From a virus, in the IMG/VR virus record IMGVR_UViG_3300042691_028200, positions 1 to 36,570 of that record: 36,570 nt of DNA. One strand, 5' to 3'. The position numbers and the translations under genes are program-made. Below are positions 26,677-34,212 of the stretch, piece after piece. The notes beneath the pieces are model-generated. The model ran no database searches. It was not told the DNA's origin and saw nothing but the letters and a program-made list of their open reading frames with translations. Numbering within the stretch: the first letter of the stretch is position 1; each line of letters starts with the position of its first letter.

Positions 26677-26900
26677 TGATAGTAGAAAGAAAAAGACACA
26701 TCGCCAAAACAATATCTTACCGTATTATATCTACCTTAATTGGATTTGGTATAATGTGGTGGGTAAGTGGTGATGTTAAAGTAGGTGCAGCCTTCGGTGT
26801 TGCAGAATTGGTATATAAACCCATCCAATACTATCTACATGAGAGAGTATGGTATAAGTGGATTAAGTTTGGACTAAGAAAAGAAAATAATAAAAAATGA
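26676..26900 (+). CDS. DUF2061 small membrane protein
   Basis: The 74-residue protein fits DUF2061: basic start HIAKTISYRIISTLIG, a membrane stretch about 16-31 (IISTLIGFGIMWWVSG), a second hydrophobic segment about 36-55 (VGAAFGVAELVYKPIQYYLH) and the family ending YLHERVWYKW. Its function is unknown. I recall DUF2061 being encoded next to, or fused with, sulfate-activation genes in bacteria, and its position right after the kinase and nucleotidyltransferase genes fits that. It overlaps the halogenase gene by ATGA. A role as a membrane anchor or transport accessory for the sulfation genes is speculative. Confidence 0.85.
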   Translation: MIVERKRHIAKTISYRIISTLIGFGIMWWVSGDVKVGAAFGVAELVYKPIQYYLHERVWYKWIKFGLRKENNKK

Positions 26901-28129
26901 AAAATGTAGTTATTATTGGTGGTGGTACCGCTGGATGGTTAACATCACTTTTTATACAGAAAAATTGGGCAGATGTTAATATTACATTGATTTCTAGTTC
27001 TAACATTGGAATACTTGGTGCTGGTGAATCGAGTACAACTAATTTTCCTGATCTTTTAATGGGATTAGGTATAGACGAAGTTGATTTTATAATAAAAACC
27101 AAAGCAACAATAAAAATCGGTAATGAATTTGTAAATTGGAGGGGAGACGGTAAAAATATGGTACACCCATTTGTCGGTGGACCCAAATCATTACATGGAT
27201 TTCATTTTGATGCAAAATTAGTCGCGGATTATTTACAAAACATAAGTTTAAACAGAGGCGTAAAACATATTGATTCAGAAGTAGTTGGATTCAATCAATT
27301 AGATAATGGAGATGTAAATGAAATTTTATTGACCGATGGGACTAAAGTACAATCTGATTTTGTATTTGATTGCAGTGGTTTTGCAAGATTAATTATAGGT
27401 AAATTGTACAACCAAGAATGGATTTCATATAACAAATACCTTAATATCGATTCAGCAATTGCTTTTTTCCTACCACAAAAAGATAATTTAAATCATGAGT
27501 CAGAAACCACAACCAAATCTATTGGGATGAAATGTGGTTGGATGTGGAATGCACCACTACAACACAGATGGGGTTGTGGATACGCCTTCAACTCAAACTA
27601 CATTAATGATATTGAGGCAAAAAAAGAGGTTGAGGATTACATTGGAGAGGAAATTACAATTGTGAAAAAATTTAATTTTAATCCTGGCACATATAAAAAT
27701 TCTTGGGTTAATAATTGTGTCGCAATCGGACTCTCTTCGTCATTTTTAGAACCACTTGAGGCAACTTCTATGTTAACATCAATTATGTTGTTAAGAAAAT
27801 TAAAAAAATTCGATTTTAATCCAATCAATAAAAATGAGTTTAATGACTATTTTAATCACTTAAATGAACAAAATTTATTATTCATCAAGTATCAATATAT
27901 GTGTGATAGAGATGATACTAAATTTTGGATAGACCAAAAAACGGTAGATGTTCCTGATAACTTATTAAAGTTGGTAAATAGAAAGGGTGAATTGATTGTT
28001 AAATCGAACGATGAAATTAAATCGGCATTAAATATTATAGACGATAGCCGTAGTTTAGTTTTTGGGTTTTATAGTTATAACACAATGTATAAGAAAAATT
28101 CAAAAAAATTTAGTAATACGTTAATTTAA
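26897..28129 (+). CDS. Flavin-dependent (tryptophan-type) halogenase
   Basis: The 410-residue FAD protein has GGGTAGW (8-14), GILGAGESSTTNF, IKTKATIKIGNEFVNW with Lys73 at the place of the halogenase lysine, GWMWNAP (213-219) in place of the defining W-x-W-x-I-P, and FLEPLEATS (282-290) near the chloride and FAD sites. The family oxidises halide with FADH2 and O2 and halogenates electron-rich substrates. Its length is at the short end (PrnA about 540), as for the phage-borne VirX1 halogenase of cyanophage Syn10. The Ile-to-Ala change in the signature and the short length leave the substrate open; a related flavin monooxygenase is the alternative. Confidence 0.82.
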   Translation: MKNVVIIGGGTAGWLTSLFIQKNWADVNITLISSSNIGILGAGESSTTNFPDLLMGLGIDEVDFIIKTKATIKIGNEFVNWRGDGKNMVHPFVGGPKSLHGFHFDAKLVADYLQNISLNRGVKHIDSEVVGFNQLDNGDVNEILLTDGTKVQSDFVFDCSGFARLIIGKLYNQEWISYNKYLNIDSAIAFFLPQKDNLNHESETTTKSIGMKCGWMWNAPLQHRWGCGYAFNSNYINDIEAKKEVEDYIGEEITIVKKFNFNPGTYKNSWVNNCVAIGLSSSFLEPLEATSMLTSIMLLRKLKKFDFNPINKNEFNDYFNHLNEQNLLFIKYQYMCDRDDTKFWIDQKTVDVPDNLLKLVNRKGELIVKSNDEIKSALNIIDDSRSLVFGFYSYNTMYKKNSKKFSNTLI

Positions 28130-28135
28130 AAAGTT

Positions 28136-28789
28136 ATGGAAAAGTTATATTTTGACGAAACCACATATATTTGGAAAACAAAACTAAATAAATTAAATGA
28201 AAAGTCATCTTTTTTAAAAGAGGCGTATTCAGTTATAGAATCTCAGCCAGATGTAAAAACTGACGGATTTGGTTATAAGAAAGAATGGAATAATAATTTA
28301 AATTTTATCGGTGAAATTGAGGTTGAAACAAATTTAGATTACGTGGTTCAAAAAGGTATGAATCTTTGTAAAGAACTCTATGAGGAAAAAAATATACCTT
28401 ATAATAAAATAAACACCGACTCTTGGGTTAATGTCGTTCGATCACAAAATCCAGTGCAACTACAATTTAGACATGAAGAATTAAAGGGTATTGATAAATT
28501 CCATGTTCATACCGATATTAATAGAGATACTAAAACATTTGTACCTCATTACACATACGTATACTATATTCAAATGCCGGATGTGATGAACGGAGAAGAT
28601 GGTGTTCTATATTTTAAAGGTAAGGATAACCAAGAGTTTTGGATTAGACCTGAAGAAGATGATTTGATAATAATGGAAGCTGATATGCCACATTCACCAA
28701 ATAACGCACCCGATTCAACAAATGATAGAATAGTTTTAGCTGGAAACGTTGGGTTTGAATTTATTAAAAAAGAAAAATCGTTAATATAA
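28136..28789 (+). CDS. 2OG-Fe(II) oxygenase
   Basis: The 217-residue protein has KFHVHTDINRD (His125, Asp127), a YTYVYYIQMPDVMNGEDGVLYF double strand, EADMPHSPN (His186) and NDRIVLAGNVGF (Arg198). This is the His-x-Asp...His...Arg iron and 2-oxoglutarate site of the superfamily. The N-terminal 95 residues look helical and match nothing I know. It lies 6 nt after the halogenase gene and shares TAATG with a second oxygenase, so the two oxidative enzymes are probably expressed together with the halogenase. Confidence 0.8.
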   Translation: MEKLYFDETTYIWKTKLNKLNEKSSFLKEAYSVIESQPDVKTDGFGYKKEWNNNLNFIGEIEVETNLDYVVQKGMNLCKELYEEKNIPYNKINTDSWVNVVRSQNPVQLQFRHEELKGIDKFHVHTDINRDTKTFVPHYTYVYYIQMPDVMNGEDGVLYFKGKDNQEFWIRPEEDDLIIMEADMPHSPNNAPDSTNDRIVLAGNVGFEFIKKEKSLI

Positions 28790-29358
28790 TGTTTGTAAAA
28801 TACGTTGAGGATTTTTTAACAAAAGACGAATGTAATCAGATTATCCTTTTAGGTGAGTCCGTGGGATTAATACAAATGAAATCATCATTAATTGTAAATG
28901 GTAAACTTGTTGAATCTAACGTAAGTTATGACGGTAATAAAAGAATGGGATGTTATTTTTACGATGATTTATTAGAAAATGAAATATTAAAAAATTTGAC
29001 AAATAAGACTATTGAGTTGTCAAATAACCTAAATCCATTCAAAGGAGTGAATTATTTTAAAGTACCAAAATATTCATTTAACAGATATGGTGAGGGGGAT
29101 TTTTTAGATTGGCACCCCGATAATCATGAAATTTTAAATGGTGCAACTGTTACATTTATCATTCAACTTAATGATGATTATGAAGGTGGGTATGTTAAAT
29201 ATATTACAGATGGGACCAACCACACCACACCAAAAAAAGCTGGAAGTGTATTAATATTTGATTCAAATATAGTTCATTCAGTCGACGAGGTTATAAAAGG
29301 AACCAGATATTCATTGAATGTATGGCCAAGTAAAACAATTAAACAATCGATATTATAA
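28789..29358 (+). CDS. 2OG-Fe(II) oxygenase, prolyl 4-hydroxylase-like
   Basis: The 189-residue protein has YGEGDFLDWHPDN (His109, Asp111), TFIIQLNDDYEGGYVKY, AGSVLIFDSNIVHSVDEV (His163) and GTRYSLNVWP (Arg173). This is the classic P4H-type double-stranded beta helix order and is close in length and motifs to the gene at 32996. It should hydroxylate a protein, amino acid or small molecule; the substrate cannot be assigned. It couples by TAATG to the gene before and the gene after. Confidence 0.87.
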   Translation: MFVKYVEDFLTKDECNQIILLGESVGLIQMKSSLIVNGKLVESNVSYDGNKRMGCYFYDDLLENEILKNLTNKTIELSNNLNPFKGVNYFKVPKYSFNRYGEGDFLDWHPDNHEILNGATVTFIIQLNDDYEGGYVKYITDGTNHTTPKKAGSVLIFDSNIVHSVDEVIKGTRYSLNVWPSKTIKQSIL

Positions 29359-30149
29359 TGTTAGTAGATAATAAATTTATTTATTTAAGTTTACCGAGAT
29401 GTGCGTCAACAGCATTTAATTATTCGTGCATTCTTAATAAAGTAAATTTACAAACATTCAACGGGGAGTGGGAAAAATCTAATTTAGATATTGACTTCAA
29501 CTCAATTGATAAGTCTAAAATTATGAATTACATTTATCATGGACACGAATCAATTTTAGATTTACAAAATAAATTTGGTAATGAGTATCCGGTTATAGCG
29601 GTTAAAAGACAAAGACATGAAAGATTTTTTTCTTTATATAAACATGTTTTGTTTGATTTGCAACGTACAGGGTTTCACAGAATTTATGATGTTTTTAGTA
29701 ATATGACATTAGATGAGTTATTTTTCTTTACCAAAGACGATTTATCAAGTAAGAAAAAACGATGGGAAGTGATATGTGATTTACTGATAGATTTGAAAAT
29801 ATTGGATGAGAGAATTGATATTTCAGTAACATCAAAATTTAAAAAATCAGAAGAAGAGTTTTTTAAGAAAAATACCAAGGTATATGCAGTTAATATGATT
29901 GATATATTATTAACCCCATTATCGTATTGGACAAATAATAGTCAAAATATTATTTGGTTTGATTTTAATGAAATGGATAAACTTGAGAATTGGACATCTA
30001 AAACATTAAAAAAACCTTTTAAACTCCATTCCGTAAATTCAAGTAAACACATGGAGTGTAAAATCACATTAAACGATGAGTTTAAAGAAAAATATGATAG
30101 TATTTATGATTATTACGATTTTCCTAAATTAAAAAAAAGTTTAATATGA
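29358..30149 (+). CDS. Sulfotransferase-like protein
   Basis: The 263-residue protein starts FIYLSLPRCASTAF (7-20), a match to the 5'-phosphosulfate binding loop of PAPS-dependent sulfotransferases, usually P-R-S-G-S-T. VIAVKRQRHERFFSLYKHV (79-97) matches the 3'-phosphate binding segment R-x-P-x-x-R-x-x-S-x-Y. Such enzymes move sulfate from PAPS to hydroxyls of carbohydrates or other acceptors. No membrane anchor is present, so it would act in the cytoplasm. It sits in the same transcription block as the APS kinase, which supports the assignment. Confidence 0.75.
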   Translation: MLVDNKFIYLSLPRCASTAFNYSCILNKVNLQTFNGEWEKSNLDIDFNSIDKSKIMNYIYHGHESILDLQNKFGNEYPVIAVKRQRHERFFSLYKHVLFDLQRTGFHRIYDVFSNMTLDELFFFTKDDLSSKKKRWEVICDLLIDLKILDERIDISVTSKFKKSEEEFFKKNTKVYAVNMIDILLTPLSYWTNNSQNIIWFDFNEMDKLENWTSKTLKKPFKLHSVNSSKHMECKITLNDEFKEKYDSIYDYYDFPKLKKSLI

Positions 30150-30433
30150 TAGATTATAAGGAGATATTTGAAGCTTGGAAGACATCGTATAATCCGACAG
30201 ATGAACAGGAAGAACAGGCGAGAGAAAGGTTGGACATTTGTTTAGGGTGTGATCATAGAAGAGAAGTACTAAAAGGAATTAAATGGTCAGCATATTGTAA
30301 CGATTGTGGTTGTCCAATAAACAAAAAAGTATTTTCAAAAACTTTTAATGCGTGTACTCAAAAAAAATGGGAAGAAATTGATTCAAAATACATGGATGTT
30401 GTCCCAACAAAATATAATAATACATTGATATAA
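30146..30433 (+). CDS. Small zinc-ribbon protein
   Basis: The 95-residue protein has a four-cysteine set, CLGCDH near residues 31-36 and CNDCGCP about 20 residues later, plus CTQKKW. The spacing C-x2-C...C-x2-C-x-C suggests one bound zinc. Proteins of this shape (R..C..C..., C..CGCP, K, then CP..KW) are, from memory, common as unassigned phage genes. A role in binding nucleic acid or a partner protein is possible. It ends the third block, and the next gene begins after a 78-nt gap holding promoter P4. Confidence 0.7.
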   Translation: MIDYKEIFEAWKTSYNPTDEQEEQARERLDICLGCDHRREVLKGIKWSAYCNDCGCPINKKVFSKTFNACTQKKWEEIDSKYMDVVPTKYNNTLI

Positions 30434-30459
30434 CATATACATATATATAACCAAAATAC

Positions 30460-30488
30460 TTGACAAATATTATCGTTATCGGTATATT
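30460..30488 (+). promoter_or_regulatory. Promoter-like element P4
   Basis: TTGACA (30460-30465), 17 nt, TATATT (30483-30488), the closest to a sigma-70 consensus of the five. The ATG at 30512 follows 23 nt later across an A-rich leader without a Shine-Dalgarno sequence. This is the largest intergenic gap in the window (30434-30511). Confidence 0.72.
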
Positions 30489-30511
30489 TATATAATAAGA
30501 TAAAAAAAATT

Positions 30512-31996
30512 ATGAAAGCAACAATAATAGGCAGTGATTTACTTCAATCGAATGGTTCGGTTAAATTCTTAGAAATAAACACCAACACCACAATATATAA
30601 TCAGGGGGCGGATTTATTAGATTATGATTCGTTATTCACAATGTTAAATGACAACGAAATTAATGAATTTCATTTCATTTGGACGGAGTTGGACTCATAT
30701 AAACCATTAACTGAACAATTCAGATTTAAGAAAATTTTAGAAGAAAAATGTGAAGAAAATAACATTTCTTTCTCGGAATATATGGTACCGGTAAATTCGG
30801 TAACAGTACCTTATATTGAGGATTCAGCTAATAAATTCATTTTGAGACAATCTTTTGATACTACTGCATTAGTAGACGAAACATATTGTGCGGATAAATT
30901 TGAATTTTTCTCTTTAATGAGTGGGACCACATATGTTCCTAAAACATATTTTACTTCAGATTCATTATCATTAGATACATTAGATGAAGTTGACTTTAAT
31001 ATTACCGACACCCCAAATTTATTGGTTAAACCAAGAAATCCAGGTTATAGTACACTCACATACCCAGCTTTATATCGAGCATCAAGTTCTAGCGAATTAT
31101 CTACATTGAAAAGTGAATTAACAACGAGTGATTTAATACAGGAATTTATCTTCTCAGAAGATAACCTTGTTAATGGTAGATATTCAGTTATTAGAAGTAT
31201 TGATATAATATACGGTTCTAACTTGGATATTATTCATATGGGAGGTTACACACAATCCACGATAATTCCAATATCATTCACTCAAGATGAATTTGTAAGT
31301 GGAACCAACAAGTTAAATCAAAAAAGTAGATACAAATATATAACTAAGGAATTAGGTAATTCATCCCCAATTAATTACCATACTGACGATGATAGTGTCA
31401 TTTTAAAATTAGACGGTACATTAACTGATGTTGACACAATTGCGTTAGGTGATTATGTTCGTTCAATTGATTATACTGATTTTAATGATAATAAAGCATC
31501 TAAATTTGATGAAAAAATCTTCACATTTGGTTGGGATAGTAATTTAGTTAATGATAATGAAACATTAATCCAAACTGGAACTAGTTTACAACATATGGTA
31601 TCGGCAGCGGTTGATACGATTTATATTCGTATAACATTATCTGATGGTAGAACATGGACTGACTCACCGTCTGCAACATATTATATTGAGGAATCGGGGT
31701 CAACATCTACTAGATTTGAAAAAGTTAATAAAATGTATGTTGGTGATAAGTTAGTCATTACTGACGCTTCGACTAGTGAATTAACCACAGTTGAAATAAC
31801 TAGTTTGGAGATGGAACACGCACAAAAAACCATTTATAGCTTAGATTTTGAACCATCAGATTTATTTTTAGTGGATATTGGTGACGGTGATTTCAGTGTG
31901 ATGCACAACTCATGTTGGTGTCCTTGGAACTATTGTGGTCATTGGTGTAATAGTAATTATTGCCCAACATGTGATTTTAGTCCGTCAAAAATTTAA
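30512..31996 (+). CDS. ATP-grasp-like protein fused to a degenerate HINT-like domain with a Cys-rich tail
   Basis: The 494-residue protein has two regions. Residues about 1-260 include FILRQSFDTTALVDETY, LLVKPRNPGYSTL and YSVIRSIDIIYG, suggesting an ATP-grasp-type ligase core (tentative). Residues about 290-494 resemble a HINT (hedgehog/intein) domain: VILKLDGTLTDVDTIALGDY, a second GD in MYVGDKLVI (408-416), IYSLDFEPSDLFLV and SVMHNSCW (462-469) at the place of the intein C-terminal HN-S/C. The N-terminal catalytic Cys and the block B His are not seen. After HNS comes a Cys/Trp-rich tail with Cys468, 470, 475, 479, 484 and 487. It is the first gene after P4. Confidence 0.6.
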   Translation: MKATIIGSDLLQSNGSVKFLEINTNTTIYNQGADLLDYDSLFTMLNDNEINEFHFIWTELDSYKPLTEQFRFKKILEEKCEENNISFSEYMVPVNSVTVPYIEDSANKFILRQSFDTTALVDETYCADKFEFFSLMSGTTYVPKTYFTSDSLSLDTLDEVDFNITDTPNLLVKPRNPGYSTLTYPALYRASSSSELSTLKSELTTSDLIQEFIFSEDNLVNGRYSVIRSIDIIYGSNLDIIHMGGYTQSTIIPISFTQDEFVSGTNKLNQKSRYKYITKELGNSSPINYHTDDDSVILKLDGTLTDVDTIALGDYVRSIDYTDFNDNKASKFDEKIFTFGWDSNLVNDNETLIQTGTSLQHMVSAAVDTIYIRITLSDGRTWTDSPSATYYIEESGSTSTRFEKVNKMYVGDKLVITDASTSELTTVEITSLEMEHAQKTIYSLDFEPSDLFLVDIGDGDFSVMHNSCWCPWNYCGHWCNSNYCPTCDFSPSKI

Positions 31997-32033
31997 ATCG
32001 AAATAAAATAAAATAATACAAACATACTTTAAA

Positions 32034-32174
32034 ATGGCAGTAAAAGAAAGAATAGAAAGACCGGCACAAACAATTAAACCAATAATTGCACCCGTATCAA
32101 ATGTGGTCAAGGAAAAAATTGCAACGGCATTTCAAGCGGTTGTTAATGAGATAAAAACCAAACACTTGGGATAA
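32034..32174 (+). CDS. Small hypothetical protein (46 aa)
   Basis: The 46-residue open frame starts at ATG 32034 and ends 3 nt before the next gene. It has a Pro/Ile stretch (TIKPIIAPVSNVV) and an amphipathic helix (EKIATAFQAVVNEIKTK). No family is recognised. Evidence for coding is that it fills the only space available between two genes and its codon use looks like that of its neighbours. A regulatory or structural helix is a guess. Confidence 0.5.
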   Translation: MAVKERIERPAQTIKPIIAPVSNVVKEKIATAFQAVVNEIKTKHLG

Positions 32175-32177
32175 TGT

Positions 32178-32999
32178 ATGAGATTATTCGCGTTTGGTGA
32201 TAGTTGGACTGAGGGAGTTGGTGGAAATTTAAGTGAAGAACTTACCACTGAGAATCTTGAAGAAAGAACTATTATGAGACAAAAATATTGTTGGCCAAAA
32301 CACCTATCGGAATTACTTAAATGTAATGTTGAGAACTACGGTGTTGGTGCATTTTCAAATAATTTAATATTCAACACAATTTGTCATAAGTTAAAAACAG
32401 AAATCATCACCCAAGATGATTTTGTTGTTATTATGTGGAGCTCTTCCTTAAGAGATGATTTACCATTTTTTCCGAATGAAGATAATTTTAATATATGGGG
32501 TAATCGACATAAAAGAAAAGAACACTTAATCAAATATATTTTCGATGGTATTCATGGGGAAAATGTAAAATATAATAGAGTCGAGAAAGATTTTAGAAAT
32601 TTTTATATTAACAATTTGTTTAACGACACATATTATGACATTGTAAATCAAAATTACATCTTACACCTCCAATTTATATTTAAAGAATTGGGAATTAGAT
32701 ACGTTTTTTGTGATGCATTTGATATGATGATCAATAAAAAAATTAACGAAAACGTGGATAGAACCAATCTAATCGATGAATATAGATATTGGGGGTACAG
32801 ATGCAAAACAATGGTGAACTTATTAGTTGACACAAATAGAAAGGATGTATGGGAGAATAATGTACATTGGGCGGAACATACTGAGGGTAAACATCCAAAT
32901 AACAATGGATATAAATTAATTGCCGATGAACTATATAGATTTATAAATAATAATAATCTATTAACACATACCAAATCTAAAAATTCATATTTGATATGA
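32178..32999 (+). CDS. SGNH/GDSL hydrolase-like protein
   Basis: The 273-residue protein starts LFAFGDSWTEGVGG (Ser9 nucleophile), has a block II-like VENYGVGAFSNNLIF and ends GKHPNNNGYKLIADEL. The HPN..GYK tail is canonical, but the Asp normally three residues before the His is not present (TEGKH), so the catalytic acid may be a Glu or absent. The head and tail are similar to the gene at 9734. It couples to the oxygenase downstream by ATGA. Confidence 0.75.
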   Translation: MRLFAFGDSWTEGVGGNLSEELTTENLEERTIMRQKYCWPKHLSELLKCNVENYGVGAFSNNLIFNTICHKLKTEIITQDDFVVIMWSSSLRDDLPFFPNEDNFNIWGNRHKRKEHLIKYIFDGIHGENVKYNRVEKDFRNFYINNLFNDTYYDIVNQNYILHLQFIFKELGIRYVFCDAFDMMINKKINENVDRTNLIDEYRYWGYRCKTMVNLLVDTNRKDVWENNVHWAEHTEGKHPNNNGYKLIADELYRFINNNNLLTHTKSKNSYLI

Positions 33000-33562
33000 A
33001 TTATAATATAAATAATAATTTTTGTAATAGAGAAACTGCTAAAGATGTAATTGATTTTTGTCTTGAGTTTGGTGAACCGTTTTCATATAAACCAACAGAA
33101 ACATGGGATTGTAGAAGAATATATGATTTGAATTTTAAAAACAGGATTATTGATTTATTAACCACTAACTACGAAAGTAAAGATTTTAAATTGTGGTTTG
33201 ATTATTCTACATTTAATTTAAAAAATTTCAATATAAGTTTAACGTCATATTATGATGGTAGATACCTTAATCTACATAAAGATAAGACAAGTGAATTGAC
33301 AACCGTAATTGTACTATCTGATGATTTTGAAGGGGGTCAATTTGTGTTAAGTGAAGATGAGAACCCACCATATAATTTTGAAACGTTGGATGGATTGGTA
33401 ATATCCGATTTAAAATTAGGTGACAGCATTTCATTTAACGGTTCAAAAACGTTCCATGGAGTTTTACCTGTGACCAAAGGTGTAAGATATGCATTAAACA
33501 TATGGATGACCGAAACTGATTTCGATTACCCAAAACTAAAAAACAATAAAACATTGTTATGA
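32996..33562 (+). CDS. 2OG-Fe(II) oxygenase, prolyl 4-hydroxylase-like
   Basis: The 188-residue protein has YLNLHKDKTSE (His94, Asp96), TTVIVLSDDFEGGQFVLSE, SKTFHGVLPV (His154) and GVRYALNIWM (Arg164). It resembles the gene at 28789 in length and ending (RYSLNVWP there), so the two are likely paralogues. It would use O2 and 2-oxoglutarate to hydroxylate an unknown substrate. ATGA overlaps on both sides place it between an SGNH gene and a sulfotransferase gene. Confidence 0.87.
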   Translation: MNYNINNNFCNRETAKDVIDFCLEFGEPFSYKPTETWDCRRIYDLNFKNRIIDLLTTNYESKDFKLWFDYSTFNLKNFNISLTSYYDGRYLNLHKDKTSELTTVIVLSDDFEGGQFVLSEDENPPYNFETLDGLVISDLKLGDSISFNGSKTFHGVLPVTKGVRYALNIWMTETDFDYPKLKNNKTLL

Positions 33563-34212
33563 GAATTGCTATTGTTTGTAATGGTCGAAGTGGGTCAACA
33601 TCATTAACATATTTTATTAATTGTTGTTTGTTGTTCGAGAACAAAAAATGTTCATTATTTTTCGAACCTTTTAATTATAGAAATTTAGATAAGGAGAAAA
33701 AAATTAAAAAAATAGATGAGATAGTAAACAAACAAAACGTACTGGTTAAGACTTTTATTGATAGAGACAACTTTCCACACGAGTCATTTAAAAATGTTGA
33801 AGAGTATTGGGATTGGTTTTATACCTTTTTTGATAAAGTAATTGTATTAGAAAGAGAAAATAAAAGACTCCAATCTGAGAGTTTATTGTATCATTTAAAA
33901 ATATCTGAAAACCGAACAGTAACACCCCATTGGCATAAACAAAAATTTTATGATTTGTCCATTGTCGATGAAGATGAAATTATTGGATTAACTAAACATT
34001 TAGAATCTGAATCTAATTTTTTAAAATCAATATCAGATAAGGGTTATCCACATTATACATATGAGAAGATATTTGTGGATAAATGCTCAGAGACCATAGC
34101 AGATTTATTAAATTATTTAGGTTTATCTTTTAATCAAAATTGTGTCGATAAATGGATTAATTCACCATATAAAAAGGTGAGGTTAAATGAAAAAACAAAT
34201 AAATTATTATAA
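33559..34212 (+). CDS. Sulfotransferase-like protein, second type
   Basis: The 217-residue protein starts IVCNGRSGSTSLTYFI, where GRSGST (9-14) matches the PAPS 5'-phosphosulfate loop. KVIVLERENKRLQSESLLYH (93-112) resembles the 3'-phosphate segment with Arg and Ser. It is unlike the enzyme at 29358 outside these motifs, so a separate acceptor is likely. No signal anchor is seen. ATGA and TAATG overlaps tie it to an oxygenase and a radical SAM gene. Confidence 0.75.
   Translation: MRIAIVCNGRSGSTSLTYFINCCLLFENKKCSLFFEPFNYRNLDKEKKIKKIDEIVNKQNVLVKTFIDRDNFPHESFKNVEEYWDWFYTFFDKVIVLERENKRLQSESLLYHLKISENRTVTPHWHKQKFYDLSIVDEDEIIGLTKHLESESNFLKSISDKGYPHYTYEKIFVDKCSETIADLLNYLGLSFNQNCVDKWINSPYKKVRLNEKTNKLL

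Noticed and set aside
30434-30459. AT-rich TATA repeats before promoter P4 as a terminator
   Set aside because: No stable stem with a T run could be drawn, so I do not call it.
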